A stretch of 64,000 bases of DNA from Arthrobacter sp. StoSoilB22 (GCF_019977315.1 NZ_AP024652.1:1860001-1924000), one strand, 5' to 3'. Numbered from the stretch's first letter, positions 18,340-28,105 are shown. Notes: a model not told the origin generated them from the letters alone. Made by a program: numbers and translations.

Positions 18340-18410
18340 AGGTGGGTACGGGATTCGAACCCGTGTATACGGCTTTGCAGGCCGCTGCCTCGCCTCTCGG
18401 CCAACCCACC
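18340..18410 (-). tRNA. tRNA-Cys(GCA)
   Basis: Acceptor GGTGGGT/ACCCACC, anticodon loop CTGCAAA giving GCA, T arm GGGTTCGAATCCC; 71 nt. CCA is not encoded. Confidence 0.96.
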
Positions 18411-18456
18411 GTGTAAGCAGATTTCCGAAGAAGTCTTGCCTTGACAGTGCCTTGCG

Positions 18457-18529
<73 letters not shown>

Positions 18530-18738
18530 AGTGTCGTTATCGGCGGGCAGCCTTGCAGGCATTCCGTCGCTTTCCGACGAGTAAAAACTCTATAGGAGGT
18601 TCCTGCAAACTCCAAATCGGTAGCTTGCTTTTAATCGCAGTGGCGGCTGGATCCTTGTATTCACGCGGATTTAGGCGAATCTCACCGCTGTAATTTCACT
18701 GTTGTAGTTCGAGGGCGGTCTGAACATCAGGATCCGTT

Positions 18739-18766
18739 TTGCATTCCGGCGATGGTCCGTTAGTGT
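18739..18766 (+). promoter_or_regulatory. probable promoter of tRNA-Val(CAC)
   Basis: TTGCAT (18739-18744), a 16-nt spacer and TAGTGT (18761-18766) end 13 nt before the mature tRNA 5' end. Spacing and position fit a sigma-70-type promoter, but the -10 box is imperfect. Confidence 0.45.
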
Positions 18767-18779
18767 TTTCTATGCACCC

Positions 18780-18851
18780 GGGCGATTGGCGCAGTGGTAG
18801 CGCGCTTCGTTCACACCGAAGAGGTCACTGGTTCGAACCCAGTATCGCCCA
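18780..18851 (+). tRNA. tRNA-Val(CAC)
   Basis: Acceptor GGGCGAT/ATCGCCC, anticodon arm CTTCG-TTCACAC-CGAAG giving CAC, T arm GGTTCGAACCC. It is divergent from the minus-strand cluster. CCA is not encoded. Confidence 0.96.
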
Positions 18852-18871
18852 CAGCCTGTATGCAATGGTTA

Positions 18872-18914
18872 AACCCCGTTTGGACTGACTGAGTCGGTCC
18901 GGACGGGGTTTTTC
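18872..18914 (+). terminator. terminator after tRNA-Val(CAC)
   Basis: A 14-bp stem (starting AACCCCGTTTGGAC, with two G-T pairs) around an 11-nt loop is followed by a short T run, 20 nt past the tRNA. Confidence 0.88.
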
Positions 18915-19003
18915 CTTGTTCAGCTTGTTTTCCAGTGCAACTCGCGGGCTGCCTGATTTCGGGTTTCTGCGTCACGATTCACGTGCACCCGACACCCATC
19001 AGC

Positions 19004-19171
19004 ATGCGCGAACAAGAAGAGCCGGAACCGCTCCCGGCCGTCACGGAAACTGCCTCCCGCCTTGTAGATCTCTCAGTGACCGCGCCGATCCTCGCCGGCA
19101 AGCTGGCCAGGCTGCCTCCAGAGCAGCTTGCCGTGATCTTTCCGCGGATGAATTCTGTCGGTCCTCTGTGA
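19004..19171 (+). CDS. small hypothetical protein, 55 aa
   Basis: Possible short gene starting MREQEEPEPLPAVTETASRL and ending VIFPRMNSVGPL, 13 nt before the next start. Composition is protein-like (acidic start, then an amphipathic helix), but there is no clear ribosome site and I recognise no family. It may instead be untranslated leader of the downstream gene. The frame also extends upstream to 18935, in or near the terminator region, which I consider less likely. Confidence 0.35.
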   Translation: MREQEEPEPLPAVTETASRLVDLSVTAPILAGKLARLPPEQLAVIFPRMNSVGPL

Positions 19172-19183
19172 CACAGTCTTTAT

Positions 19184-20056
19184 ATGACTGCTCCACTGCT
19201 TGCCCACGCTACTGACTACGGCCGGATGTACGCCCGCTCCACCACTGAGCAATTTTCTGTGCCGTCCATCACCACAGTGATCGGACAACAGGCGCATGCT
19301 TTGGACGGTTGGTTCAGTTACATGGGCGCAAGCAGCCTGGCTGCAGATCCTGAGCTTCCGGCCATCCTCGGAAGTCCTGCCAGGATTCGTCAGGCCATCA
19401 ACAAAGCCTCCAAGGCCGCTGAGGTTTATCGGGATGCAGCTGCAGCACGCGGGGATCGTGTTCATACATACTGCGAACAGGTGGCTTTGCGGGCCATGGG
19501 GCGGCCGCACCGTCTGGAAGAATGCCGGGAAGACCTCGCCGCCCATGGAGAACAGGCCTTTGCTGCCCGCTTTGATGAGTGGTGGGAACTCTACCGGGTA
19601 GAGCCCCTCGCGCCCGAGATCACGGTGTGGAACAAAACGGTGGGTTATGCCGGAACGTTGGACCTCGTGGCCCGGATCAACGGCCGCATCTGCCTGATTG
19701 ACTACAAAACCAAAGGCACTACCCGCGACGGTACGGTCAAAGCCCTGGATGACAAAGTGGTCATGCAGCTCGCGGCCGGGATGAAGGCAGAGGAAAGTCT
19801 GGTGGATCCTGTTGCAGGTGAATGGGAGCCGTGGAAGTACGGCGATAACCCCATGTTGCTGGCAGTAGCTATCGGCGAGACCGAAGTCAGGCCGCAACGG
19901 GCCAATCCGGACATCCTCAAGCACCACTGGTGGAAGTTCTGCGCCTTGCGGCGCGTGTGGGAGATGTCAGCGGACGTTGTCGCGGCCGGACAGCCGTTGC
20001 TCCCTATTGCTCCGCCCGTCTTCGCTTCAGCAGGCGCCGCACCTGCAGCAACATGA
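19184..20056 (+). CDS. PD-(D/E)XK nuclease-like protein, 290 aa
   Basis: Not assigned to a named family. The core of a PD-(D/E)XK nuclease is visible: GTLDLVARINGRICLIDYKT (about residues 147-166), with the acidic Asp followed by D-Y-K, and upstream GDRVHTYCEQVALR with a conserved His and Glu. This resembles RecB-like/Cas4-like exonuclease domains, but there is no cysteine cluster for an Fe-S site. The Ala/Pro-rich C-terminal tail is probably disordered. A TGTGACACAG motif precedes the ATG with a poor ribosome site. It lies alone between a tRNA terminator and def. A role in DNA processing is inference. Confidence 0.75.
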   Translation: MTAPLLAHATDYGRMYARSTTEQFSVPSITTVIGQQAHALDGWFSYMGASSLAADPELPAILGSPARIRQAINKASKAAEVYRDAAAARGDRVHTYCEQVALRAMGRPHRLEECREDLAAHGEQAFAARFDEWWELYRVEPLAPEITVWNKTVGYAGTLDLVARINGRICLIDYKTKGTTRDGTVKALDDKVVMQLAAGMKAEESLVDPVAGEWEPWKYGDNPMLLAVAIGETEVRPQRANPDILKHHWWKFCALRRVWEMSADVVAAGQPLLPIAPPVFASAGAAPAAT

Positions 20057-20126
20057 CCTCAACTAAACTGGCCTAGGCCCCGTAACAACCGGAGCCTGGT
20101 TTGACGATCGTGAGGACTGACAGCAG

Positions 20127-20699
20127 ATGGCAATTTTGAGTATCCGAATCATCGGGGATCCGGTGCTGCGCACCGTAGCTGACCCCGTCACCGATTTCGG
20201 TCCGGAGCTCGCCAAGCTGGTAGCTGATATGACCGAAACCATGGAAGACGTTGAAGGTGCCGGCCTCGCCGCTCCTCAGGTGGGGGTAAGCCAGCGTGTG
20301 TTTACCTACCGCATTGGGGGAGTGGAAGGACACATCATCAATCCGGTCCTGGAAAACAGTGAGGATTTCCAGCCGGACGAAGTAGAGGGTTGCCTCTCCA
20401 TTCCCGGTTTGGGCTTTCCCGTGCGCCGTTACCGGGCTACCAGGGCTACTGGCGTGGACTTGAACGGGAATCCGGTGTCGGTGGAGGCGGAGGGCATGTT
20501 GGCCCGTTGTTTCCAACACGAGACAGATCACCTTGACGGCGTCCTCTATACCGACAGGTTGGAAGGAGACGACCGAAAGGCCGCCCTCCGTGCCATCCGG
20601 AACGCCAACTATCACGCCATCACGGAGCAAACAACCTCCCAACGCGCCAACTCCGTGGGCTCCAGTTTCGGCGGCGGTAGTTTCGGAGCTCCCGAGTGA
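20127..20699 (+). CDS. def: peptide deformylase
   Basis: Metalloenzyme that removes the formyl group from nascent proteins. All three motifs are present in the 190 residues: GAGLAAPQVGV (motif 1, about 46), EGCLSIPG (motif 2 with metal Cys, about 91) and QHETDHLDG (motif 3, about 132). A C-terminal tail rich in S, G and F extends past the fold. The start ATG follows GACAGCAG at suitable spacing. The stop overlaps the fmt start, so the deformylase and the formyltransferase are coupled, as expected for linked steps of initiator-Met metabolism. Confidence 0.97.
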   Translation: MAILSIRIIGDPVLRTVADPVTDFGPELAKLVADMTETMEDVEGAGLAAPQVGVSQRVFTYRIGGVEGHIINPVLENSEDFQPDEVEGCLSIPGLGFPVRRYRATRATGVDLNGNPVSVEAEGMLARCFQHETDHLDGVLYTDRLEGDDRKAALRAIRNANYHAITEQTTSQRANSVGSSFGGGSFGAPE

Positions 20700-21616
20700 G
20701 GGTCCTCTTCGCAGGAACGCCCGCTGTGGCTGTGCCGTCGTTGGATGCCTTGGTTAAGGCTGGCTTCCAGATCGTTGCGGTCCTCACCCGGCCTGATGCG
20801 CCCGTGGGCCGCAAGCGCGTTCTGACGCCTTCGCCGGTTGCTGCACGAGCCATGGAACTTGGTATCGAGGTCATTCGAGCGGCAAAGGTCGACGCGGAAA
20901 CCACACAGAGAATCGCGGAATTCGCTCCCGACGTCGCCGCAATCGTTGCTTACGGCGGCATTGTTCCCAAGGCCGCGCTGGGTGTACCCACCCACGGCTG
21001 GGTCAACCTGCACTTCTCGCTCCTCCCTGCATGGCGCGGTGCGGCGCCCGTGCAAAGATCCATCATCGCGGGCGATGACGTCACCGGGGCGGCTACTTTC
21101 CAGCTTGAAGAAGGCCTGGATACCGGGCCTGTATTTGGCACACTCACAGAAACAGTTCGTCCTGAAGATACCGCGGGTGATCTGCTCGAGCGCCTGTCCA
21201 TCAGTGGCGCGGTACTGCTGAGCCAGACCCTTTCCGCCATTGATACCGGGCAGGCTGCTCCTCAGCCGCAGACCGGGGAGATCTCCCTCGCCCCCAAGCT
21301 GACGCTCGACGACGGTCGTCTCGACTGGCAGCAGCCGGCCCTTGCCTTGAACCGCCGGGTGCGAGGAGTTACCCCTGAACCCGGAGCATGGACAACCTTG
21401 GACGGCCAGAGGGTCAAACTTGAACCCGTGACTCTCCGGCCCGATATCAAGGATCTTCCGCCGGGGAGCATCAAGGTGGACGGCAAGTCGGTTCTGGTAG
21501 GTACCGGTTCCCATGCAGTGGAGCTTGGCCGGATCCAACCGGCCGGTAAGAAAATGATGTCGCCTGCCGATTGGGCGCGCGGCCTGGCAACACCCGAGAG
21601 AGTGGTATTCGAATGA
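20696..21616 (+). CDS. fmt: methionyl-tRNA formyltransferase
   Basis: Formylates initiator Met-tRNA using 10-formyl-THF. The 306 residues start at a GTG overlapping the def stop (GTGA). N-terminal signature RVLFAGTPAVAVPSL, then HFSLLPAWRGAAPVQRSI with the catalytic Asn/His region replaced by the family's WVNLHFSLLP pattern, and a C-terminal OB-like domain (NRRVRGVTPEPGAWTTL). The stop overlaps the start of rsmB. Part of a def-fmt-rsmB-rpe operon with no gaps. Confidence 0.97.
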   Translation: MRVLFAGTPAVAVPSLDALVKAGFQIVAVLTRPDAPVGRKRVLTPSPVAARAMELGIEVIRAAKVDAETTQRIAEFAPDVAAIVAYGGIVPKAALGVPTHGWVNLHFSLLPAWRGAAPVQRSIIAGDDVTGAATFQLEEGLDTGPVFGTLTETVRPEDTAGDLLERLSISGAVLLSQTLSAIDTGQAAPQPQTGEISLAPKLTLDDGRLDWQQPALALNRRVRGVTPEPGAWTTLDGQRVKLEPVTLRPDIKDLPPGSIKVDGKSVLVGTGSHAVELGRIQPAGKKMMSPADWARGLATPERVVFE

Positions 21617-23181
21617 GCGAGTCCGGCCGGCGAGGCCCCAACAACAGCGGGAGCCGGGACGGCGGCGGGGCGGGCAACCGGGACTCACAGGGTAACCGTG
21701 GCGCCCGCAGCGAAAGCAAACGCAACGCGCAGGGCCGGGAACGGAACAGGGGACCGCAAAGGGGTTTTACCAATAACGCTCCTTCGCAACGCACACGTCG
21801 CGCTGATCCAGCCCGGCTCGTGGCCTTTGAAGTTCTTCGGGCGGTTGCCTCCGAAGACGCCTATGCAAACTTGGTGCTGCCGGCACGTATCCGCGAGCAC
21901 CGCCTGGACCGGCGCGATGCTGGCTTCGCCACTGAATTGAGCTACGGGGCTTTGCGCGGGCAGGGTACCTACGATGCCATCCTGGCCCGTTGCGTGGACC
22001 GTCCCTTGGAGCAACTGGATCCGGCCATCCTGGATGCGCTGCGAATCGGCGCCCACCAGCTGCTCTCCATGCGTGTTCCGGCGCACGCAGCGCTGGATCA
22101 GACCGTCGGCCTGGCACGCGCCGTCATCGGAGCCGGACCATCGGCCCTCATCAACGCCGTACTTCGCAAGGTCACTGCCCACACCATGGGCGAGTGGCTG
22201 GAGATCGTGCTGGATGACGAATCCGACGAGACCAAAATTGCTGCCCTGCGCCACGCCCACCCGGAATGGATTGTCCGTGCACTCCGCCAATCCCTGGTGA
22301 ACCACGGTCGCCCCAAATCCGAGATTGATGCGCTCTTGGAGGCCGATAACGCGGCCCCGGTGGTTAACCTGGTGGCGTTGCCCGGTCTTGGAAACCTGGA
22401 TGAGGCTTTCGATCATGGAGCTACTGCAGGTGAGCTGGTGGAAGATTCAGCTCTTTCAGCCGGCGGGGACTTGGGCCGTTTTGAATCGGTCCGCCGCGGT
22501 ACTACGCGCGTCCAGGACGTGGGATCCCAGCTGGTTGCCCGTGCTTTGGCTGGAGTTGAGCTGGGCAATTCTCCTGCACAGAGTGAACGGTGGTTGGACT
22601 TGTGCGCGGGGCCCGGTGGCAAGGCTGCGCTCCTTGCTGCCTTGGCGCACCGCGACGGCGCTACCCTCCTGGCCAATGAGCCGGCACCGCACCGGGCCAA
22701 ACTTGTTCAGCAGGCACTCTCGGCTGTGCCGCATGAGGCGTGGACAGTGCGGACCGGCGACGGCCGCGAAGTGGGTGCGGAGCAGCCCGAAACTTTTGAC
22801 CGCGTGTTGGTGGACGTACCTTGCAGTGGACTTGGTGCCCTGCGAAGGCGGCCGGAATCCCGGTGGCGCCGCTCTCCCGCGGACATCGGTGACCTGGGTC
22901 CGTTGCAGCGTGACCTGTTGAAGTCCGCGCTTGATGCCGTCAGGCCCGGTGGCGTGGTGGCGTATGTGACGTGCTCGCCGCATCCGGCCGAGACCACGGC
23001 CGTTGTTACGGACGTGCTTGCCAAGCGTGAGGACCTTGAACTGCTGGACGCCGGGCAGGCGTTGGACGATGTCAGCCTTACCGGAAATCTTGGTGCAGGT
23101 CATGACCTCACGGCCCAGCTATGGCCGCACGTTCACCAAACGGATGCCATGTTTATGGCACTCATCCGCAAAAAGCCGTAG
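21613..23181 (+). CDS. rsmB: 16S rRNA (cytosine-967-C5)-methyltransferase RsmB
   Basis: SAM-dependent m5C methyltransferase of 16S rRNA. The start ATG at 21613 overlaps the fmt stop (ATGA), rather than the longer frame from 21571 inside fmt. About 522 residues: a Gly/Arg-rich basic N-terminal tail (~45 residues), a NusB-like RNA-binding domain, then the methyltransferase with SAM motif [15 protein letters not shown], motif [21 protein letters not shown] with its catalytic Cys, and motif [12 protein letters not shown] with the second Cys. The long basic tail is larger than in E. coli and typical of actinobacteria. Confidence 0.95.
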   Translation: MSESGRRGPNNSGSRDGGGAGNRDSQGNRGARSESKRNAQGRERNRGPQRGFTNNAPSQRTRRADPARLVAFEVLRAVASEDAYANLVLPARIREHRLDRRDAGFATELSYGALRGQGTYDAILARCVDRPLEQLDPAILDALRIGAHQLLSMRVPAHAALDQTVGLARAVIGAGPSALINAVLRKVTAHTMGEWLEIVLDDESDETKIAALRHAHPEWIVRALRQSLVNHGRPKSEIDALLEADNAAPVVNLVALPGLGNLDEAFDHGATAGELVEDSALSAGGDLGRFESVRRGTTRVQDVGSQLVARALAGVELGNSPAQSERWLDLCAGPGGKAALLAALAHRDGATLLANEPAPHRAKLVQQALSAVPHEAWTVRTGDGREVGAEQPETFDRVLVDVPCSGLGALRRRPESRWRRSPADIGDLGPLQRDLLKSALDAVRPGGVVAYVTCSPHPAETTAVVTDVLAKREDLELLDAGQALDDVSLTGNLGAGHDLTAQLWPHVHQTDAMFMALIRKKP

Positions 23182-23227
23182 CTGCCGTAACCCGGTTTCC
23201 CATTCCCACCCACCCGAAGGGGCTGCT

Positions 23228-23902
23228 TTGTCTCAGTGCTGTATCAACCCGAGCATCCTGTCAGCGGATTTCGTCAACCTTGAGGCGGAACTGCAACGGA
23301 TCAGCAATGCCGATGCCGTCCACGTGGACGTTATGGACAACCATTTTGTTCCCAACCTGACGCTGGGCCTGCCCGTGGTGCAAAGGATCCAAGCAGTCAG
23401 CCCGGTTCCGCTGGACGCACACTTGATGATCTCCGACGCCGACCGCTGGGCGCCTGCCTACGCGGACGCCGGCGTCGCGTCGGTGACGTTCCACGCCGAA
23501 GCTGCCATGGCGCCGGTCAAGCTGGCCCGCGAACTGCGCGCCAGGGGGTCCAAGGCCGGCATGGCCTTACGTCCCGCTTCACCCGTGGAGCCTTACCTGG
23601 ACATGCTCAGCGAACTGGACATGCTGTTGATCATGACCGTGGAGCCCGGATTCGGGGGTCAGGCATTCCTGGACATTACGTTGCCCAAGATCCGGCGTGC
23701 GCGGGCAGCGATTGAGGGGTCGGGGATCGGCGTCGCCATCCAGGTGGACGGTGGTATCACTGAGGAGACCATTGCGCGCGCGGCTGAAGCCGGCGCGAAC
23801 GTCTTTGTTGCAGGCTCGGCCGTGTACGGGCATCCAGATCCCGCGGAGGCGATCGAGAAGCTTCGTGCAGCAGGTCAAGCCGCTGCTTGGACAAACGGCT
23901 GA
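23228..23902 (+). CDS. rpe: ribulose-phosphate 3-epimerase
   Basis: Interconverts ribulose-5-phosphate and xylulose-5-phosphate in the pentose phosphate pathway. The 224 residues begin at a TTG ([18 protein letters not shown]); AAGGGG lies five bases upstream, and no ATG or GTG is in frame at the right place. Metal and catalytic residues appear in [34 protein letters not shown] and [11 protein letters not shown]. The gene follows rsmB after 46 nt. Ru5P is the substrate of RibB downstream, so its position before the riboflavin genes may be functional, but the riboswitch lies between. Confidence 0.95.
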   Translation: MSQCCINPSILSADFVNLEAELQRISNADAVHVDVMDNHFVPNLTLGLPVVQRIQAVSPVPLDAHLMISDADRWAPAYADAGVASVTFHAEAAMAPVKLARELRARGSKAGMALRPASPVEPYLDMLSELDMLLIMTVEPGFGGQAFLDITLPKIRRARAAIEGSGIGVAIQVDGGITEETIARAAEAGANVFVAGSAVYGHPDPAEAIEKLRAAGQAAAWTNG

Positions 23903-23982
23903 CGACCGTCACCACATGTTACGAAAATGGCCCGGGAATAGCCCGGACATCTTTGTAGTTGTGGCAGAATAACAACACACAT

Positions 23983-24134
23983 ACGTGCTCCGGGGTCGGT
24001 GTAAGTCCGAACCGGCGGTTATAGTCCGCGACCCGCGAGCCACTGGAGTCCAAGAAATTGGACGTTCGGTGGCAGACGGTTGAACTGGTGAAATTCCAGT
24101 ACCGACAGTTAAAGTCTGGATGGGAGAAGCACGT
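23983..24134 (+). promoter_or_regulatory. FMN riboswitch (RFN element)
   Basis: Conserved RFN blocks appear in order: CGGGGTCGGTGTAAGTCCG, ACCGGCGGTTATAGTCCGCG, ACCCGCGAGC, a variable stem around CCAAGAAATTGG, then CTGGTGAAATTCCAGTACCG and ACAGTTAAAGTCTGGATGGG ending GAAGCACG. The first and last bases (CGTGCTC / GAAGCACG) close helix P1. It sits 91 nt ahead of ribM. FMN binding should lower expression of the transporter and riboflavin genes; whether by termination or by hiding the ribosome site is not visible. A GGCAGAAT -10-like box (23963-23970) lies just upstream. Confidence 0.95.
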
Positions 24135-24225
24135 ACAGTCATGCCTTGGGCGTCCCTTTCGCGACGCCCGGCATTGCGCTGTCGTACACCCCCGGAGTCA
24201 TCGCGGCTTACTGGGAAGGAACGGC

Positions 24226-24930
24226 ATGGACTTTCTGCGATGGCTCTTCGAAGCACAGATCCCCGTTGGAGGATCTGCTCTTGTCTTACGCGAAGTGCTT
24301 GGAAACATCTTTGGGCTACTCAGCGCCCTCGGCGGTATGCGCCGAAAAGTCTGGGCTTGGCCAATCGGCATCGTGGGTAACATCCTCTTGCTCACGGTCT
24401 TCCTGGGCAACGTATTCGGTGCCGCAGCACCGGCCACGCTGTGGGGACAGGCCGCCCGCCAGATCATGTTCATCGCAGTGGCTGTTTATGGCTGGTACCG
24501 GTGGCAGCAAGGCCGGCAGTCGGGTACCCAAGGGCGTGCAATTGTCCCCGGTTGGGCCAGTAACAAGGTCCGCTTCGCGCTGATTGGTGCGATGGTGGCG
24601 GGCACGGCTGCACTGACGCCCGTGTTCGACGCCCTTGGCTCCTATCCGCCCGTCTGGGCAGACGCATGGACCTTCATGGGGTCCCTGCTGGCAACCTACG
24701 GCATGGCACGTGGATGGACTGAATTTTGGTTGATTTGGGTGGCCGTTGACATTGTGGGAGTGCCGCTGCTGTTCAGCGCAGGCTATTACGCCAGCGCGGT
24801 GATGTACCTGTTCTACGGCTTCTTTACCCTCACCGGGTTCTTCGTGTGGTGGCGGGCCGAAAAGCGCGAACGTGCCGGCCGCGACGCCGAGCCCGTAGTC
24901 GCTGCTGTGTCCGCGGGGGCCCTCCAGTGA
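24226..24930 (+). CDS. ribM: riboflavin transporter of the PnuC/RibM family
   Basis: A 234-residue protein with about six or seven hydrophobic helices and a W-rich PnuC-like core (KVWAWPIGIVGNILLL, AVYGWYRWQQG, YGMARGWTEFWLIWVAVDI). In actinobacteria this branch (RibM/PnuX) imports riboflavin by facilitated diffusion, and its place directly under an FMN riboswitch supports that over a nicotinamide riboside role. The ATG at 24226 has a GGAAGGAACGGC site. The stop overlaps the ribD start by 4 nt (GTGA). Confidence 0.9.
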   Translation: MDFLRWLFEAQIPVGGSALVLREVLGNIFGLLSALGGMRRKVWAWPIGIVGNILLLTVFLGNVFGAAAPATLWGQAARQIMFIAVAVYGWYRWQQGRQSGTQGRAIVPGWASNKVRFALIGAMVAGTAALTPVFDALGSYPPVWADAWTFMGSLLATYGMARGWTEFWLIWVAVDIVGVPLLFSAGYYASAVMYLFYGFFTLTGFFVWWRAEKRERAGRDAEPVVAAVSAGALQ

Positions 24931-26066
24931 GCTTAGCCAATACGTTTTACACGGCAGCAGAAAATGCGGCCATGGAAGCCGCATTAAAAGCTGCACTTGC
25001 CGGACCGCGGGGAGCCAACCCGTTGGTAGGGGCGGTCATCCTCAGTCCGGAGGGAAAGCAACTGGCAACCGGTTATCACCGAGGGGCCGGAACGGCCCAT
25101 GCCGAAGCCGACGCGATCTCCGAAGCCCGGAAGAACGGCGTCGAGACTGCAGGAACCACCATGGTTGTCACGTTGGAGCCCTGCAACCATGTGGGCAGAA
25201 CCGGGCCCTGCGCCCAGGCCATCATTGACGCAGGCATCGCAAGGGTGATCTACGCCGTCGACGATCCCCATGACCCCGCCGCGGGGGGTGCGCGCACGCT
25301 CACTGCCGCCGGCATTGACGTCAGGTCCGGACTGGAAGGTAGCAGGGCACTGGACCTGAACCGTGACTGGTTCGACGCCGTTGCGGCGAAGCGTCCCTTC
25401 GTCACCTTGCATATAGCCCAGACCCTGGACAGCAGAATTGCCGCTGTGGACGGCACCAGCCAATGGATCTCCTGTCCGGAGTCGCTTGCTGACAACCACG
25501 GACTGCGGGGTCTGATCGACGCGATCCTGGTAGGAACCGGGACGGTGCTGATCGACAACCCGCGATTGACGGCGCGGACACCGGAGGGCGGGCTCTCGGC
25601 CCACCAGCCCCTCCGTGCAGTCATGGGTTTGCGGGAAGTCCCTGAAGATGCTGCAGTCCGGGGAACCGACGGGCGTTTCCTTCACCTGCCCACGCGCGAT
25701 CCGGCGGAAGCCTTGGGCCTGCTGTTCGAACAGGGGGTCCGCCACCTCATGGTGGAAGGAGGCTCCTCCATTTTGAGCACTTTCCTTGCCGCGGACCTGG
25801 TGGACGAACTGATCGTCTACCTCGCTCCCACGTTGCTCGGATCCGGTACCCCGGCACTTCACGACCTCGGTATCACCACACTTGCGGACGCCCAGCACTG
25901 GTCCTGGGACGACGCCGGTGGCGGCGCTGTCCGGATTCTGGGCAACGACCTTCGGCTACACCTGCGGTCACCACGGGGCGCCGCCAGCACTATCAAGAAT
26001 TCGGTTTCGCAGAAAAATGTGGTTCTTCACGGAGAAGCTGCGGAACATCTCACAGGAGGAAACTGA
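24927..26066 (+). CDS. ribD: bifunctional diaminohydroxyphosphoribosylaminopyrimidine deaminase / reductase
   Basis: Second and third steps of riboflavin synthesis. The 379 residues start at GTG 24927, overlapping the ribM stop. Deaminase domain: zinc site H-A-E in GTAHAEADAI and P-C-x-x-x-G-x-x-x-x-C in LEPCNHVGRTGPCA. Reductase domain: VTLHIAQTLDSRIA, DAILVGTGTVLIDNPRLTAR and LMVEGGSSILSTFL. Both halves appear intact and of normal length. The C-terminal tail (SIKNSVSQKN-like) is loose. Gene order D-E-B-A-H is the usual one. Confidence 0.95.
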   Translation: MSLANTFYTAAENAAMEAALKAALAGPRGANPLVGAVILSPEGKQLATGYHRGAGTAHAEADAISEARKNGVETAGTTMVVTLEPCNHVGRTGPCAQAIIDAGIARVIYAVDDPHDPAAGGARTLTAAGIDVRSGLEGSRALDLNRDWFDAVAAKRPFVTLHIAQTLDSRIAAVDGTSQWISCPESLADNHGLRGLIDAILVGTGTVLIDNPRLTARTPEGGLSAHQPLRAVMGLREVPEDAAVRGTDGRFLHLPTRDPAEALGLLFEQGVRHLMVEGGSSILSTFLAADLVDELIVYLAPTLLGSGTPALHDLGITTLADAQHWSWDDAGGGAVRILGNDLRLHLRSPRGAASTIKNSVSQKNVVLHGEAAEHLTGGN

Positions 26067-26692
26067 TGTTTACGGGAATCGTTGCCGAGCAAGGCACTGT
26101 GCTTGGCATTGAGCATGATGGCGATGCCAGCGCAACATTGAGGCTGAAAGCGCCTACCACGGCAGACGGCTTGCCCTTGGGTGGCTCCATTGCCGTCAAC
26201 GGGGTGTGCCTGACCGCCACGCAGATCGAGGGCCAGGACTTCAGCGTGGACGTCATGGGGGAGACCCTCGTCCGGACAACCATTGGCGAGCTGACGGCGG
26301 GAGATGCCGTAAACCTGGAACGCTGCGTTCCGGCCGGCGGACGGCTGGACGGGCACGTTGTCCAAGGCCATGTGGACGGTGTAGGTGAACTGCTGGAACG
26401 CGAGCCGCTGGGGAACTGGGACCGGCTGAGGTTTGGAGTGCCGGCCACGCTGGCACGGTACATCGCCGAAAAGGGTTCGATCGCCGTCGACGGTGTTTCA
26501 TTGACCGTGACCGCGGTCAGCCCCGCCGCAGAAACGGCGCCGTGGTTTGAAGTAGGTCTGATTCCCACTACGCTGGAGGAAACCGGCTTGGGCGCCAAAG
26601 CGGTGGGTGGCCGGGTGAACATCGAAGTTGATGTGTTGGCCAAGTACACCGAACGCCTCCTGTCCTTCGCGCCCCGGCAGGGAGGCAACTGA
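26066..26692 (+). CDS. ribE: riboflavin synthase subunit alpha
   Basis: Dismutates two 6,7-dimethyl-8-ribityllumazine to riboflavin and the pyrimidine. The 208 residues carry the N-terminal [10 protein letters not shown] signature and two lumazine-binding repeats (first with [12 protein letters not shown], second with [14 protein letters not shown]). The ATG shares one base with the ribD stop (TGATG) after an AGGAGG site. The C-terminus matches trimeric riboflavin synthases. Confidence 0.96.
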   Translation: MFTGIVAEQGTVLGIEHDGDASATLRLKAPTTADGLPLGGSIAVNGVCLTATQIEGQDFSVDVMGETLVRTTIGELTAGDAVNLERCVPAGGRLDGHVVQGHVDGVGELLEREPLGNWDRLRFGVPATLARYIAEKGSIAVDGVSLTVTAVSPAAETAPWFEVGLIPTTLEETGLGAKAVGGRVNIEVDVLAKYTERLLSFAPRQGGN

Positions 26693-27387
26693 TGAGCGCT
26701 CCCGCCAAAACAACTCCGGCCGGAACGGGACGTACCGGCCTGGATCCTGTCGAATCCGCCATCGCCGCCATGGCCGCCGGCAGGGCCGTGATCGTGGTGG
26801 ACAACGAAGACCGGGAAAACGAAGGCGACATCATTTTCGCCGCCGAGCACGCAACGCCGGCGCTCATGGGCTGGACCATCCGTTATTCATCCGGAGTCAT
26901 CTGTGTTCCCTTGGATTCAGAGCGCGCGGACGCCCTGATCCTGCCGCCTATGGTGGAGATCAACGAGGACGCAAAGGGAACCGCCTACACCGTTTCCTGC
27001 GATGCTGCGATCGGAGTCAGCACCGGAATCTCAGCTACTGACCGCGCTTTGACTGCCCGAATTTTGGCGGATCCAAACAGCACTCCGGCATCGATCACAC
27101 GCCCCGGGCATATTTTCCCGCTGCGTGCGGTTAACGGGGGAGTGCGTGAACGCCCAGGTCACACGGAAGCTGCCGTGGACCTGTGTCGGCTTGCCGGGCT
27201 CGCTCCGGTGGGTGTGATCGCAGAGTTGGTACATGACGACGGTGAAATGATGCGGCTGGACAGTCTCCGTGATTTTGCCGCTGAACATGGATGCCCCCTC
27301 ATCTCCATCGAGGACCTGGTGTCGTATGTTGAGGCGGTAGAGTCCCGGAAAGCACATGTTTCACAGGAGGACGAGGAGAAGCGATGA
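26692..27387 (+). CDS. ribB: 3,4-dihydroxy-2-butanone-4-phosphate synthase
   Basis: Makes the four-carbon unit of the lumazine ring from ribulose-5-phosphate. The 231 residues contain the acidic metal/substrate loop [13 protein letters not shown], the [18 protein letters not shown] segment (here SCDAAIGV) and [10 protein letters not shown]. It is a free-standing RibB; in many actinobacteria RibB is fused to RibA. The start shares one base with the ribE stop, and the end overlaps the ribA start by 4 nt. Confidence 0.95.
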   Translation: MSAPAKTTPAGTGRTGLDPVESAIAAMAAGRAVIVVDNEDRENEGDIIFAAEHATPALMGWTIRYSSGVICVPLDSERADALILPPMVEINEDAKGTAYTVSCDAAIGVSTGISATDRALTARILADPNSTPASITRPGHIFPLRAVNGGVRERPGHTEAAVDLCRLAGLAPVGVIAELVHDDGEMMRLDSLRDFAAEHGCPLISIEDLVSYVEAVESRKAHVSQEDEEKR

Positions 27388-28088
27388 CCGCATCGACCAC
27401 ACGCAGCAGCGACCACACCGGCCCCGGGACGCACCCCGTCAGTGGTGGGCCGATCGTGCAATTGCCTACGGCTTTTGGTGACTTTGTGGCACAGGCGTGG
27501 ACTGACCATGAGACCGGCCACGAGCACCTCGCCGTGAGTTCCCCCAACCCGCCCAAGGGCGGCCGTGCACCATTGGTAAGGCTGCATTCGGAGTGCCTCA
27601 CCGGTGATGTGTTTGGTTCCTACCGCTGCGACTGCGGAGAACAGTTGGCCTTTGCCCTGGAGCTCATCCAAGCAGAGGGCGGGACCTTGCTGTACCTGCG
27701 CGGCCAAGAGGGCCGGGGCATCGGGTTGGCCAACAAAATCAAGGCATATGCGCTGCAGGAAGCCGGCTTTGACACAGTGGAAGCCAACGAACAGCTCGGC
27801 CTGCCTGTAGATGCGCGCTCCTACACTGCCGCGGGCCAGATCCTAGCGGAAATGGGACTGCACGAGGTCAGGTTGCTGAGCAACAACCCCGATAAGCAGA
27901 ACCGCCTCGCCCAAGCCGGTGTCACGGTGGTGGAGATGGTGCCCACCGAGGTTCCCTCCCGCGAACAGAACCTCCGCTACCTGCAGACCAAGAAAGACCG
28001 GATGGACCACCGACTGGCGCTGGACGTCCAGCCCGTCAGCAACGGCAAGACGCCGGCATCCCTGCCCTTTGACAACAACCAAGACTGA
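27384..28088 (+). CDS. ribA: GTP cyclohydrolase II
   Basis: First committed step of riboflavin synthesis: GTP to the diaminopyrimidine. The 234 residues hold the zinc site in [20 protein letters not shown], the catalytic stretch [18 protein letters not shown], and the Arg finger region [14 protein letters not shown]. The first ~35 residues (Ser/Thr/Gly-rich) are a non-conserved extension. ATGA overlap with ribB suggests the two arose by separation of, or are equivalent to, the fused RibBA. Confidence 0.95.
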   Translation: MTASTTRSSDHTGPGTHPVSGGPIVQLPTAFGDFVAQAWTDHETGHEHLAVSSPNPPKGGRAPLVRLHSECLTGDVFGSYRCDCGEQLAFALELIQAEGGTLLYLRGQEGRGIGLANKIKAYALQEAGFDTVEANEQLGLPVDARSYTAAGQILAEMGLHEVRLLSNNPDKQNRLAQAGVTVVEMVPTEVPSREQNLRYLQTKKDRMDHRLALDVQPVSNGKTPASLPFDNNQD

Positions 28089-28105
28089 ACGGATCCCCAG
28101 CAACT

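Noticed and set aside
18580..18608. Promoter of the minus-strand tRNA cluster (TTGCAG-17-TTTACT)
   Set aside because: The -10 box is poor and the distance to the first tRNA is about 50 nt; too weak to list as a feature.
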